Below are positions 36,707 to 49,323 of a stretch of 64,000 nucleotides of DNA, piece by piece. Origin of the DNA: Cunninghamia lanceolata (taxonomy: Eukaryota; Streptophyta; Pinopsida; Cupressales; Cupressaceae); the NCBI GenBank assembly GCA_027924645.1, contig BSBN01000495.1, positions 1,798,001-1,862,000 on the forward strand, written 5' to 3'. The first letter of the stretch is position 1, and each line of letters begins with the position of its first letter. Below the pieces are notes generated by a model. It saw nothing but the letters and a program-made list of their open reading frames with translations. It was not told the DNA's origin and did not search any database. The position numbers and the translations under genes are program-made.

Positions 36707-38622
36707 TTCCCCAAAGTCTTTATACTATGACCACAAATAGAAAACTATTCTTTCACAAGCATCTCACTCTCTAAGTCAACAAGCTGTTACCACAATAGTA
36801 AGATAATTCTTTCACAAACAATAACCATCGTTAAGGGTATTATGTAGTTCTAAAAGGATGAGTTTTAAATATTCTAAATTCATTCTAATTCCAAAGTATT
36901 TAATAAGATTATGGCCTAGAGTGATTGCCCTGTCACTTCAAAACACTACATATCTCTATTCCTCGAGCTTTCTTATGCCTTTCGATATTTTTCCTCTATT
37001 TTGGACTATCAATTGCTATTGGCCTTCACATGAATTCCTTGGACATGATCTATATTTACTTGTTTAATCTGACAAAAGCCTTCACTCTCCATGATCTTTG
37101 TTCCCATTTTTGGCTTTCCTGACCCATGCTCACTATTTGTCCTTCCTCCTATTTTTTTAACTTCTCACTATTTTTGTTTTTCTTTCCCAAGGGGAAAACA
37201 CACTTCCTCCAAACTGCTATGCTCTTGCTGGTTCCATTTTTTTGTCTACTTAGACTACTACAGAAGTAAGAAAACAAAAACACTAATAAAATCTAGAATC
37301 TTGTTTGTTTTTGAATTCAAAAAAGAGTTGCCATCTCTGTGTCTGGACATACACATGCTCCCATCATGGTCCCCATGCAAAATTGCCACCAGAAAACCAA
37401 ATGTAACTATTTCTTTTCTGCTAACATTGCTGGACAGGTTGACCTTTTCTCCTAACATTTTTCTTTCATTATGGTGAGAATGAAAATGTAGGAAAGTTAT
37501 CTCGAGTACAATATAATAGCCCCAGAATTAACATAATTGAATCTTTTTTTCTCTCCCTCTTGTGAATTTCTGGGTGTGTCCCCTCTAAATTATAAAACAA
37601 ATTCATTACAAGGTAACTTTTTAAAGTGTGAGTTCTCATCAAACTTAGCCACAAGCCTCAAAAGGCTTCAAGGAACAAGGAAAATGAAACCCAAACATAA
37701 ACACCAAACCTAAAATTTGGATATGATGATCCCAGAAACAATACTAAAGCAACTAAACAATTTTGAGGTGTCGATGCTCCTACATCAGGCTCCTCAAGTG
37801 AGATGTTTGTAAGCATAGCTCACAAATGGATTTGGGTAGTAGAACTACCCTTTCAAGCTATAGCAACTTGTAGCATATTCAAATGCTTGGACTCAGTAAT
37901 CTGTAACCATCTACTTCTTTCTCTTTTTCCAGCATGTGGCTAAAATAGATCTTGCATACTATGACAAAATGAATTCATCCTCTTCGAGACCACTTGTGGA
38001 TCCATGTCCACCATGCATTAAACTTCTCTACCTTTACCTCCTACTTGTTGGCTTCCTGTTATGACAACCCAGCATAAGGCTTAACTCCTCTTGATTCATC
38101 CTCCTCCACCTAGAAATTCTCTCATTACACTCCATCTCATCCTCTACAACCTCCTTTCCCATCTCAATAAACAATTTTCAGCTTCAATATAAACATGAAC
38201 AAAATCAGACAAAATAACATAGGTATGTGAAACATGATTTGCTTCCAATTCTGGCAGTGCACATTCATGGAAATCAATTGTATCTACATCAAAGGACTTT
38301 GAAAACACATGTACCCCATATCTTCTACTGCAATATGTGTTTCACCTTTTGTCAACTCAATCCATTCCTTTTTCATGGATGCAATTTGTAGTAATAGGTC
38401 ATCTTCATCATCTTGTTTGGCTACCCCTTCACGCTACCCATGAGGCATTTCATCCATATGTTCATCTTGATAGTTCTATTCCAAACTTTATAGTAGTTCT
38501 ATGTTCTTCATGGGACCATCCTGTACTGTTGTCCCAATATCACATGCACTTATTTGAACACCTTCTTTCCACTATCCTACATGCAAATCAGTACTGTCTT
38601 CATCCTTGTACAACTCATAAAA

Positions 38623-40200
38623 TTAAAGAAATTCCTCCTTGGTTGCTACTGTGACTTCTTTTTTGTCTCTACCATTTACAAACTCCTCCACACTCACTAA
38701 CATCACCTTACTACTGTTGCTACTACCATTGTCCTCCTTTGTTTCTTGCAAAGGCAACAAGGTATGTTTGACACCATCCTTCTCAGAAGTATAAGTATTG
38801 ATTCTACCATCATGTATAGCATTCTGATCAAATTGCCAAGGTCTACCAAGTAACACGTGACACACATCCATAGGCATGATATTACATATAATGCTATCCT
38901 TATAATTCCCTATTTGAAATTCAACCAAAACTTACTCATCTACCAATAACTGGTGCCCCTTTTGCAACCAATAAACTCTATAAGGTGTAGGATGCTTAGT
39001 TTTCTCAAGTCCTAACTTATCCACCATTTCAATAGACACAATGTTACCTATACTACCACTATCAATAATAAGTTTGCAACACTTACCTGTTTCCTTGCAT
39101 TTCATTCTAAATAGAGCTCTCCTTTGCATAGGTTCATGGTTCTATTTCGGTGGCTTCAACAACACTCTTTTGAACATCAATGACTCTCCTGAACCAGGTT
39201 CCTCCATGTGATGAGAAGGTGAGCCCACACTTTCCTAGTCTACTTACACAATCTGATTACTCCTTTCAGGGCTTGTGTGACCTTGTACGTATTCATGACA
39301 CTCCCAACCTTTGTGCCCATACTTATTGCACTTAAAACATTTACCAAAGAGAACTCTTCATCTTCCTTAATAACCTCCTCTTTCAGATGGCCTCCCTCCT
39401 TTGTTTTGGAAACCTCATCTTTCTAGATTGGTTGTCCCACTAGAACTACTTGCCCCTTCATCTTGATAGTGTTGCTGTCCTCTTCCAGACTACTATACTC
39501 TTCCACTATGATCTCTTCCTTTACCACTACTTTGCTGACTTTTCTTTCTTGCAAGATTCTCCTCTACTTTGATAGCATATTGATAGGCTTCCTCAAGTGA
39601 TCTTGGGGACAATAAGCACAACTCATCTAGTAAACTATATCTCAAACCATTAAGGTATCTATTTACCTTTTTCATATCCTCTTCACTATGGCCTGATCGA
39701 ATGACCAGCTTGTAGAACTCTTTCATGTATTATTTCACCAAAATGTCCTTTTGTTTGATATTTTGCATATATCCTTATAAAAAGATTAGTTTGATAATCT
39801 CCTAGAAGAAATTTTTCCTTCAACATGGCAACCATCTAATCCCATGAAGTAGTCTTTTCTTTATTCCTCTTTCATCTCTCCAATTGGACAGTCCCACCAC
39901 ATTGCAACATGACCTTTGAGTCTTGTGCATGCAAATTTGACTCTCTTTTCTTCCAGTACACCCTCATACTTGAAGTATTTGTCAAGATCATTTATCCAAT
40001 CAATGAGCTCCTTAGCATTGAGGCTTCCTGAATAAATAGACACTTCAATTTTTGGCCTTGCTCCCACATTCAAGACTAATCTTATCAATCTCTCAAATCC
40101 TTTAGCTTCTTCACCTTGAACTACCTCTTCTTTGGCTTGCTAATCCTCTTCTTCATTACCACTTACATCTCCAGTAGGTATTCCTCTCCTCACTGCCTGC
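38623..40200 (-). pseudogene. gypsy gag and retropepsin remnant
   Basis: On the minus strand, a retrotransposon gag core is visible at 39861-40088 (IYSGSLNAKELIDWINDLDK, GHVAMWWD) and 39493-39726. A CCHC zinc knuckle CFKCNKYGHKGWEC lies near 39298-39340. A retropepsin follows: LIIDSGSIGNIVS near 39060, then WLQKGHQLLV near 38940, and CHVLLGRPWQFD near 38830. Stops and frame changes separate the pieces. After 38623 there is no RT down to the LTR at 37787. The 44463-46232 element encodes a closely similar gag and protease. Confidence 0.88.
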
Positions 40201-40365
40201 TCCATGAGCTCCATTCTTGCTATTAGGCTCTGCAACAATTTAAGAACCCCTTCATCTAGGCCTCTTTTGATACCTCCTCAACTTCTTCCTCTCGGCATTT
40301 TTCTGGGTAGCATCTTTGCCCAACTGTACCTAGCTCAATCTCCTACTCGACCTAGTCACTTCTGT

Positions 40366-40377
40366 GCTCTGATACCA
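40366..40377 (-). other. Primer-binding site, tRNA-Met type
   Basis: The minus strand reads TGGTATCAGAGC next to the 5' LTR. Confidence 0.88.
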
Positions 40378-40380
40378 AAA

Positions 40381-41833
40381 TGATGGCACACTCACACACC
40401 TACTCTCTAATACCAAAATTTGGTGACAAGTGGTTTCAATTTCTTAGGAACAATCCAGTTCCACACTCTGCTAAAATTACAATGATACATTCATAGTAAA
40501 ATGAATTACCAAATGACAACCACTACATTTTATGTTTAAGAAATAGAGATCTAGTGATAAAAAGAGGAGACAATCTACACCACTATCTACACTCAATTGG
40601 AGGACATACTGTTAGATTTCCAATGTATACAAAATGGAGGAATCTATCAACCAAGACTAAATCATACTTCATTCAAGTAATTGTAGATATGTAAACAGAA
40701 ACTTCATTCCCAAACTTCATTCAATTAAATGTAAAGATGAAAATAGAAACTTCGTTCCCCAAAGTTTTTATACTATGACCACAAATAGAAAACTATTCTT
40801 TCACAAGCATCTCACTCTCCAAGTCAACAAGTTGTTACCACAACAGTAAGACTATTCTTTCTCAAAAAAAAACCCTCGTTAAGGGTATTATGTAGTTCCA
40901 GAAGAATGAGTTTTAAATTTTCTAAATTCATTCTAATTCACAAGTACTAAATAAGATTATGGCTTAGAATGACTGCCCTTCCACTTCAGAACATTGCATA
41001 TCTCTGTTCCTTGAGCCTTCTTATGTCTTTTGATCTTTTTCCTCTGTTTTGGACTATCAATTGCTATTGGCCTTCACAAGAATTCCTTGGACATGCTCTA
41101 TATTTGCTTGTTTAATATGACAGAAACCTTCGCTCTCCATGATATATGTTCCAATTTTTGGCTTTCTTGACCCATGCTAACTATTTTTCCTTCCTCCTTT
41201 TTTAAACTTCTCACTATTTTTGTTTTTCTTTCCCAAGCGGAAAACACACTTCCTCCAAACTGCTAGACTCTTGCTGGATCCATTTTTTTTCTACCTAGAC
41301 CACTATAGAAGAAAAAAAAAAAAACACACTAATAAAATCTAGAATCTTGTTGGTTTTCAAATTCAAAAAAGAGTTGCCATCTTTGTGTCTAGACATACAC
41401 ATGCTCCCATCACAGTCCCCATGCAAAACTGCCTCCAGAAAACCAAATGTAACTGTTTCTTTTCTATTAACATTGCCAGAGAGGTTAACTTTTTCTGTTA
41501 ACTTTTTTATTTCATTATGGTGAGAATGAAAATACAGGAAAATTGTATCGACTACAATGCAACTGTCCCAAAATTAACATAACTGAAACTTTTTTTCTCT
41601 CGCTCTTGTGAATTTTTGGGTGTGTCCCCTCCAAAAAATAAAACAAATTCATTACAAGGTAACTTTTTAAATTGTGAGTTCTTTTCAAACTTAGCCACAA
41701 GCCTTAAAAGGCTTCAAGGTTCAAGGAAAATGAAACCCAAACATAAACAACAAACCCAAAATTCAAATACCATGATCCCAAAACCAATAGCAAAGCAACT
41801 AAAAGATTCTAAGGTGTCGATGCTCCTACATCA
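40381..41833 (-). repeat. 5' LTR of gypsy element
   Basis: An intact 1453-bp LTR and the partner of the split LTR at 34946-37787. Confidence 0.88.
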
Positions 41834-43585
41834 TATGCAATGCATATTCTCTTCCTTAGTCATGCCTCTCCACCTCTATGTAACCACAAAACCACCACCA
41901 GTGGCCAAAAATGGGAACCAACCACCCAAGTTCCACCTTGACATGCCTTGTTGGAATTTTTCTTACACAAACAGGTATTTTTATTAAATTAGCACAACGT
42001 TTCCATATGATATCTAAATTTTGACTTCCAATATGCATTGAAAAGATCTCTCTCCTCTCCTCACAATAGTATAGGTTTTTTTTATATTTTTCATTAAGTA
42101 CATTAGATGTTTGAATTTCAAGCTCTGTTTTGCATGTTTTTTTATTATAAGCATAAATTTTGTATACAAAATCAAATTTTATTAATTTTTGAAATTCACC
42201 AAAAACATCACAAGGAATCTAATGGTAATCTCTAATTTTCTATTTGATAAGGTTAGTTTCTATTTTTAGGGATTTAGCTTTTAATGTTGATTCTGTTTAG
42301 GTGAAGTTATTATCATGTGATGAAGACAAAATTCTTCAAACTGGTAATGCCTTTTTATGTAGTTTTAATTTTAGAGATTAAAATTTTAAAACTTCATTCA
42401 TATCTATTTCTTAAATGAAATCTTTTTTTGTTTCTTGTTGTTGTTATTGTTGTTGTTGTTGTTGTTGTTGTGTGTGTGTGTGTGTGTGAATGAAAAGAGG
42501 ACTCTACTCTATTCTAGTTCACTCTAATATTAAACTAATTTATAAATTAGATCAACACTTCCTAGGATTAATCTAAATCTTACAAATATAGACTAAACAT
42601 CGATGATTTCAAAAAAAAAAATTAGAAAGTAGAATGAAACATAAAATAAAAATTGATACTGAAATTTGGGAGAGTCTGCAAAGGATGTTAGCACATTGTA
42701 TGGACATCTATTCTCTATTCTATCATTTGTATGGTCCAATGTAGATAACATGGTCTAACATTTGCAATTTGTACTTTTCTAGTGAGCTTGTGTTCTACCT
42801 ATGTGATCTTGAAATCAACTTGTACAACAAAATAGATGGAAAAAAGAAGCATAATATTGAGTAGGAAAATAAATTAAATTAGATATAAATGATCAAATCA
42901 ACATAAATGACAGATTAAACCACTTGCAAACCTATATGCATTTGATTCCCTCCAAATTACCTACTTTTGATAAGACTAAAAAGAAGTTTGAGATTACTAA
43001 GGAGCTTTCTAGGAATGGTCAAACCCCTGCTTTGATCTTCTAACCTCCACAAGTAGTCAAATGATAAAGATGTTGATAGAAAGTGTGTGTAACTATCCTA
43101 AGTTTGTCTAGGATTAGATATGTAGTGACAAAAGTGGTCCTAGGAGCACCTCCCTACTCTGCGAGGATGACACTAGGCCTAGGCAAATAACAAAAATGGT
43201 AAACAAGAAGTGGGATCAAATAAATGGATGGGGGTTTTGCAAGAGTGACAAATTCAAGGGAGTGCTCAATGGAGAGGCAAAGATTCACCATGGTTTTTCT
43301 TCGAGTAATTTCTTGGAAACTTAATGATGTGGGAGCATCTGGGTCCACAAGCAATCCTCATTAACCAAAAAAAAATTCTTTCTTTCTTGCTTGTTTGCTT
43401 CCTTCTTGTTTTGCTGTAGGAGTTGATGATCAAATTTATAGAGAATTTACTAAGGAATCAAGGCCATGTGTTAACTTCATCTTGATGAAGATCCAAATGG
43501 GTGCTCACATTTCAAATTTGGCAAAGATTTGAGCTAAATTGGACTAGTTAAGCAAATGCGGAACTTTCAGTGTCAACAGGATATG
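41834..43585. other. AT-rich spacer with a compound microsatellite
   Basis: No gene is seen. The only distinct feature is the microsatellite at 42431-42488. Confidence 0.45.
42431..42488 (+). repeat. Compound microsatellite (TTG)n(TG)n
   Basis: A run of TTG units, with one TTA interruption, passes directly into a run of TG units. Confidence 0.95.
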
Positions 43586-44339
43586 TGTAACGACCCTTGA
43601 AATCCTGAAAATCTATGTGATGATGTCATCTTGTTACAAATAAAATTGGGTTTCCAAAATTCTAAGTTTTGTGAGATTTTGAAGAAAATTGAACAAGTTA
43701 TGCTTGTGTTGAACTTTATTCTTCAACAGGATATGCAGAACTTTGGCCTACAACTGCATATATGTAGTAGACCCAATTTTTTTTGTAATACCATGTTGAC
43801 CCAATTTTTCCTGCAATATCATGTTGGGTCACTTTTTCCCGCAATATCAGGTTGATCCACTTTTTCCCACAATATTATGTTGACCTAGTTTTTTCTGCAA
43901 TATCATGTTGGGTCACTTTCTTTCGCTGCACTGCCTGAAAGCACCTGGAAAGTGACAAAATTAGTTTTTGACCACCTGTATGGCTGGTGCCAGAGACATT
44001 TAATGATTGATACAGGTCCCATTCATGTGATGATTGTGGTGGCCACCGTAAATGCCTAGAAGTAGGGGAATTTCACACCAAAAGAGGTTGACTTCTCCAT
44101 AGTGAATTTTTTGACTTTTGTTGTAGCTCGTTCTACAAATTTAAGATTTGGAGGAAGTATGATTTGACTATTGGAATGATTGTAAGGCTTGGGCCAAGGC
44201 ATGTGAAGGCCCTTGTACTCCTGTTGTAATGTTTTTTATTGCACATGAATAAAGAGTTTACTATTTCATTGTTGTGTGTTGTTCATTTTGCTTCTTGGTT
44301 TAGTAGATTGTCAAAGCCCCTGGACCTTGATTTATATCA
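43586..44339 (+). repeat. Probable 5' LTR of a gypsy fragment
   Basis: The right end is set by a decayed primer site (TGGTATTGAAGC, 44342-44353) two bases after TATATCA. The left end at TGTAACGACCC is a guess from the usual LTR start; no partner LTR is present. It contains a minisatellite-like array at 43770-43927. Confidence 0.4.
43770..43927 (+). repeat. Tandem array of about 30-bp units
   Basis: Five diverged copies of a unit built around TTTTTCC-GCAATATCATGTTG, alternating the ends GGGTCAC and GACC. It lies within the probable LTR. Confidence 0.8.
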
Positions 44340-44462
44340 AGTGGTATTGAAGCTTAGGTTTGGAATTCCTTGAGGCTATGGGATTGTTGTGCAAGGGACT
44401 ATGAGGAGATTTTTGTAGGCAGAGTGAAGAGAAAAACCTATAACTGCAGAGGGTCTGTAGAC

Positions 44463-46232
44463 ATGGCACACCAACCAAGAGGAAGAAGAGGAGCTGCTCC
44501 AAGAGCTAGAAATGCAACATTTGTAGAGATGCTAAGAGACATCATAGCTAGGATGGATTCAATGGAATGAACACAATGCACAAGAGTACCTATAGAGGAT
44601 GTGAGTGATAATGAGGAAGAAGTCAGTGAAGAAAAATAAGAAGAAGGAGAAGACAAATATGAAAGGAGGCTTCTGAGTACAATGACAAAGATTGCCAATA
44701 AACCCCATATAGAGTTACGTAGTTACAGTGGTATTTTAGAACCAGATGAGTTGATAGACTGGATTTTAGAGATAGAAAAATATTTTGAGTTGGAATCTAT
44801 TGAAGATCCTAAGAGGGTAAAACTTATTGTTGTAAAGCTTAAGGGACATGCATCTCTGTGGTGGGATCATGTGCAAATTGAGAGACAAAGAAAAGGAAAG
44901 GAAAAGATTAAAACTTGGGAGAGGATGTTAACTAACTTGAAGGAGAAATTTATGCCTGTAGACAATCAGATCACCATGTTTAAGATTCTACAAAACCTGA
45001 AGTAGAGGGAGCAAAGTGTACAAGACTATACTATTCAGAGTTTTACAAACTGAACATTAGGGCTGGTCACATTGAAGATGGTACTGAGAAGGTCTCCAGG
45101 TATGTAAATGGTTTCATTATTCTAACAAAGATGAAACTAGCATGGTTTGAATTACCAGCATACAATAAGCCTATCAAGTTGCAATGAAGGAAGAAGAAAT
45201 GATCTCTAGAAGGAAAAATAGCTCTAAGGTAAGAGGTAAATCCTCCAAAGGAAGAGGGAAGTCAAATCCTAGATGTGGTTCTTAGGATAAGCAAGGAGAA
45301 ACAAGTTCTTCTTATATCAGTACCCAAGGAGGTAGAGGAAGGGGTGATTACTCCTGAGGTAGAGGAAATTTGGGAAGAGGAAGAGGATTTAGTGGAACAT
45401 GTTTCTAGTGTGGATAGGCTAGACATAGGGCATTTGAATGTCCTCAAGTACAATAGAGTAGTGGCAAAGGAAAAGAGACTAGAGTCCATATAGCACAAGC
45501 TAAGGAGGAGAGTGTGGCAAGTGTAGTCTCACCAAAATTTGGAGAAGAACCTAAGGATGGAGAATCCATGATGTTGAGGAAAGTTCTTCTAACACTAGAA
45601 AAGGTACAAGAGGAATCAGAACAACAAAGAAATCTATTTAGAACTAGATGTAAGTTTGGAGGAAAATGCTGCAAAGTTATTATGGACAACGACAACACTG
45701 ACAACTTAGTGTCATAAGACATGGTGGAGAAGCTAAAATTGAAGAGGTTGAAACACACAACTCCCTAAAAGGTTTCTTGGCTGCAAAAGGGACATCAGTT
45801 ATTGGTAAGTGAACAATGCCTTGTTAAATTTCACTTTGGGAATTGCAAAGATGAGATAATGTGTGATGTTATGCTAATGGATCCATGCCACATTCTATTA
45901 GGCACATCTTGGCAATATGATAAGCAAACCATTCATGATGGCAAGAGTAATTGTATTAAAATCAAGAAGGATCGGCTTGAGTATGTGTTGAAGCCTTTCA
46001 AGGATAAGAATGAGGAAGTTGAGAAAACCAATAGGGTTTGTCTAGTGACTGGAAAATAGTTCCTAAAGGAAATTAGAAAGGAGAAGTTATGTCATGCCTT
46101 CCTAGCTCAAGTTGCAGAAATTATGACAGCAAAGAAAGGGGCAAAAGTTCCCACAGAAGTCCAAGAAATTATGAATGAATTCAACAACATTCTTGTAAGA
46201 ATCACTAATTGAATCAAGCCACCAGGATCACC
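44463..46232 (+). pseudogene. gypsy gag and retropepsin remnant, plus strand
   Basis: Gag starts near ATG 44463 (MAHQPRGRRG) and shows the core at 44682-45003 (YSGILEPDELIDWILEIEKY, GHASLWWDH, LKEKFMP). Stops occur at 44568, 44637 and 45003, and frame changes near 45050-45500. The retropepsin region begins near 45640; its catalytic site reads MDNDNTDNLVS, so the DSG signature is lost. Then come WLQKGHQLLV near 45780 and CHILLGTSWQYD near 45888. The frame continues to about 46232 and is cut there by a copia-like LTR. The family is the same as at 38623-40200, on the opposite strand. Confidence 0.85.
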
Positions 46233-46611
46233 TGCAAAACCTAGGATTAACCTTCTACAAGAGAAAAAAGAAAAGAATATGAATTTGCACAATATTGGAT
46301 GCAATAATGAAATTGGATTAATGAATTACATGTGAGAACTTGCTTTTATATTTGCTAGTAAGAAAACACTAATATGACTTAAGAATAACCTAAGACTATT
46401 AAAATTAGCCCTAAGTCAACTTAATAAAGTGTAATTGAATATTTAATTACACCAACACCCCGCATAAGTGCAACTTAGGGAGAAATGAAAAACATGCAAC
46501 TAATGCAAGAATGAGTCCTAGCTACAAGGCCATGTAAGGTACCCATGTACAACAGGAATCTCTCATAAAGTGGAGAAAAAGGAGAAAAACCCAGTGGGAG
46601 AAAACTCAAAA
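46233..46611 (-). mobile_element. 3' end of a copia-like element (UTR plus LTR)
   Basis: On the minus strand, 46611-46458 resembles the 3' internal part of the small element at 5275-5433 (TTTTCTCCCAC, GGGTTTTTCTCC, ACATGG, CTCCCTAAGTTG). It is followed by a candidate LTR 46233-46457 with TG and CA ends (TGTTGGTGTAATT to TTTTGCA). The other end of the element is missing, and the junction with the gypsy RT at about 46611 is abrupt. Confidence 0.45.
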
Positions 46612-49323
46612 CATCCTCAAGGTGTCTCATGTGCTCTTCTCAAGTCTTTCTAAAAATCAAAATATCATCAAAGAATATGAGGACAAACTTACGAAGTTGA
46701 TCTCTGAACACCCTGTTCATACAAGACTCGAAAGTAGCTGGGGAATTGGTTAAGCTGAAGAACATAACCAAAAACTTGAAATGTCGATAATGACATCTAA
46801 ATGTTGTCTTCTCCACATATTGCTCCAAAACTTGAATTTGATGATAGCCGAGTCTCAAATATATTTTGGAGAAGTAGTGCAAGCTCCATTCAACTCGTAA
46901 ATGAGCTCATCTATGCAAGGACTGGGATACCTATTTTTTATAGTCTTCTTATTCAATGCCATGTAGTCAACCCACATGTGCATTGTCCCATCCTTCTTTT
47001 TCACTAACACCACCGAAGAAGAAAAAGGGATAGATTACTAAGTCTAATGTTTCCCATCTCAATCAATTCCTTAATCATCTTTTTAATTTCATCTTTGAAT
47101 TTCTTCGAGTGTCTATACGATGTAGTGATCACTGGCTTGGTACCCTCCTCCAACATAATAACATCCTCAATGCATCTTTCAAGAGGCCTCCTAGGACATA
47201 TGCTACTAAAAACCTTGCTATGCTTAGATAGCAGAACTTGAATGTCTAAATGGTAACTCTACTTCTGCTACTTTGAAACAGTAGGCATGATAAGACACCT
47301 TGCTACCCACTCTACCTGGTCATGTCTAATAAGTCTCTCCATTGTTCTAAAAGATACCACTTGTAAATCACCATCGGACATCCCTATGAGTACATGTTCC
47401 TACCATCCACAAACTTCATCTCCATAGTGCATAGCTTCAAGTAGAACTCACTGATAGCACACAACCACTGCATGCCAAGAACTACATCCATCTCCCCCAT
47501 ACTCACCACATAGAAATCAACATTGAGTTCATAGCCACTCTACTAGATACTCAAATTGGAGATCTTCCTTTTACAAGTGATGATGAATACATCTCCTATC
47601 CAAACTCTGAAGCCTTCAAATTCTTTCATTTTGAGACCTCTCTTTTCTACAAGGCCCTCATCAATGAAACTATACGTAGCTCCAGTGTCAAAAAGAGTGA
47701 CAATCCTTTGACCTCCTAAAACTCCAAAAATCGTAAATGAACCCTCTCTTTGAATGCTAGAGAGGTGGGTTACTGGACTCTCCTCTCCGTGTTCCTTATT
47801 TGACTCATTGGAGCCATCTCTGAATCTCCTGAATCAGAATGTTGATGTAAATCTTTAGCTGAAAAGTACTCAATTTATTTTTTCTTAGCTTGGGTAGCAC
47901 ACTTGTGTGTTGGATCCCAAGGCTCCCTGTAATTAAAACATAGTTTCTTCCTTCTGAGTTCATTAAGCTGATCACTATCCAATCTAGAGGACATCTTCTT
48001 AGGCTGATTAGAGTCCTTAGGAAAAGTCTTCTTATCCTTATCGTTCTTATGCAAGAGTTTTTGACTGAAATATGCTTTTGTAAGAAGAGGATTCCATATC
48101 CTTGGCCTTTTTGATTGCCTCCTGTAGTGTGGGTGGATTGAATATCTTAATCCAACCTCTTAATGGTTTAGATAATCCATCAATAAACAACACAAAATTT
48201 AGTCTTTTGAAATTTCGGTTACCATATCCGATAGTCTCTAGAAATAAAAAATATATGCATTTTCACTTCTTGACCTATGCCAACTCCTTAAAATGTAACT
48301 CGGCGTCATCTTTATCAAACCTATCAATTAATCTCTCCATGAACTTAGTGTATGACACAATCTGATCATGGCTTAAAGTGACTAGCCCATGATACCACCA
48401 CTCATGAGCACTCCCATCCAAGTGTAAAGTAGCATACATAATAGCATCATTTTGATTCATGGAGTTAATTCATAGATAGTTATCTAGTTTTTGTACCCAT
48501 GCTCTAGCTGAAGTTTTACCTGAGTTGTCAAAAAAGGGAATAGTCATCTTACACTTTTTTCTTTGCAATCCTTGATTCTGAGGTCTACCTCCTCCATCTC
48601 CACGGGGTCTATTCCTTTCCCTGAATGCCAAGTATTCCTAAAATGGCATATCTATTAAAAAAAATATGCATCCATTGCTCTCCAATCCCTCCAGTATTAG
48701 GCATGACGTACCTACTCAGGTTCATTTACTTCTTCAAAAGGATTGTTTACTAGAATAAATTGAGGCATTAGAGACCTCGTGCTGGCTAATCCCACAAAAG
48801 TACATTGATGGGTAGCCTAGTTATTAACTAAGTTATCTCCACAATTGCCATTATTTGCATTTTTTCCACCATTGTTTGCATTGTTCCCTCCATTATTCTG
48901 ATTGCCTCCACCATTATTTGCATTCTTCCCATTATTATTTGGTACTAATATGATGAAAATTTGAGCAGGTTTAGTTTGAAATCGATCCATTCGTTATAAC
49001 ATATCTTGCTTCCCTCTAGCCAAATCATTTATTGCATGCCGCAAACTCATCACATTAGCTCTCCCTTCATCATGATGATCTATGTTCGACATGCCTTCTC
49101 TATCACCCATAGTTTCTATTGCTATTTCTTCTTGTAGGTGGGTATCTAATTGTTGTTCTTTAAACTCTGTTGGCCATTGTTCTCACTTTTCCTATTCAAC
49201 TTCTTTCTTCCTTAGTCTTTCAAGATACCTTCTTTCCTTGTCACTGTCTCTCATAGATCATAGATCTCATGCATGAAAACTCAACTGCACAGGATGGAAA
49301 GATACATCTTTCTCTGATACCAC
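46612..49323 (-). pseudogene. gypsy gag, protease and RT remnant, truncated
   Basis: On the minus strand, gag lies at about 48275-49260 (TLHLDGSAHEWWYHGLVTLS; Asn/Gly-rich stretch near 48850-48940), then a knuckle at 47899-47940 whose second Cys is lost (CFNYREPWDPTHKC). The retropepsin LFDTGATYSFID is near 47690. The RT has KKDGTM near 47000 and YFSKIYLRLGYHQIQV, FFSLTNSPATF and the active site FFDD at 46640-46882. The sequence stops after HMRHLEDVL at 46612, so the rest of RT, RNase H, integrase and 3' LTR are gone. The primer site TGGTATCAGAG is at 49312-49322. There are multiple stops throughout. This gag differs from the two neighbouring gypsy elements. Confidence 0.88.
49312..49322 (-). 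other. Primer-binding site, tRNA-Met type
   Basis: The minus strand reads TGGTATCAGAG just inside the LTR end at 49324. Confidence 0.85.

Larger units (their letters stand above)
34946..37787 (-). repeat. 3' LTR of gypsy element, split by a nested insertion
   Basis: Segments 34946-35332 and 36720-37787 together align with 40381-41833. The intervening 1.37 kb is a nested retroposon. Confidence 0.88.
34946..41833 (-). mobile_element. Gypsy-type LTR element carrying only gag and protease
   Basis: LTRs at 34946-37787 (interrupted) and 40381-41833 begin TGATGTAGGAGC and end GTGCCATCA on the minus strand. The primer-binding site TGGTATCAGAGC (minus, 40366-40377) sits just inside the right LTR, so that one is the 5' LTR. 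The internal region is only 2593 bp and holds gag and a retropepsin but no RT, RNase H or integrase, so it moved with help from another element, like the plant TR-GAG group. The expected 5-bp duplications read GATGT and TATGC, matching at three positions only, so the target duplication is not confirmed. Confidence 0.85.
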
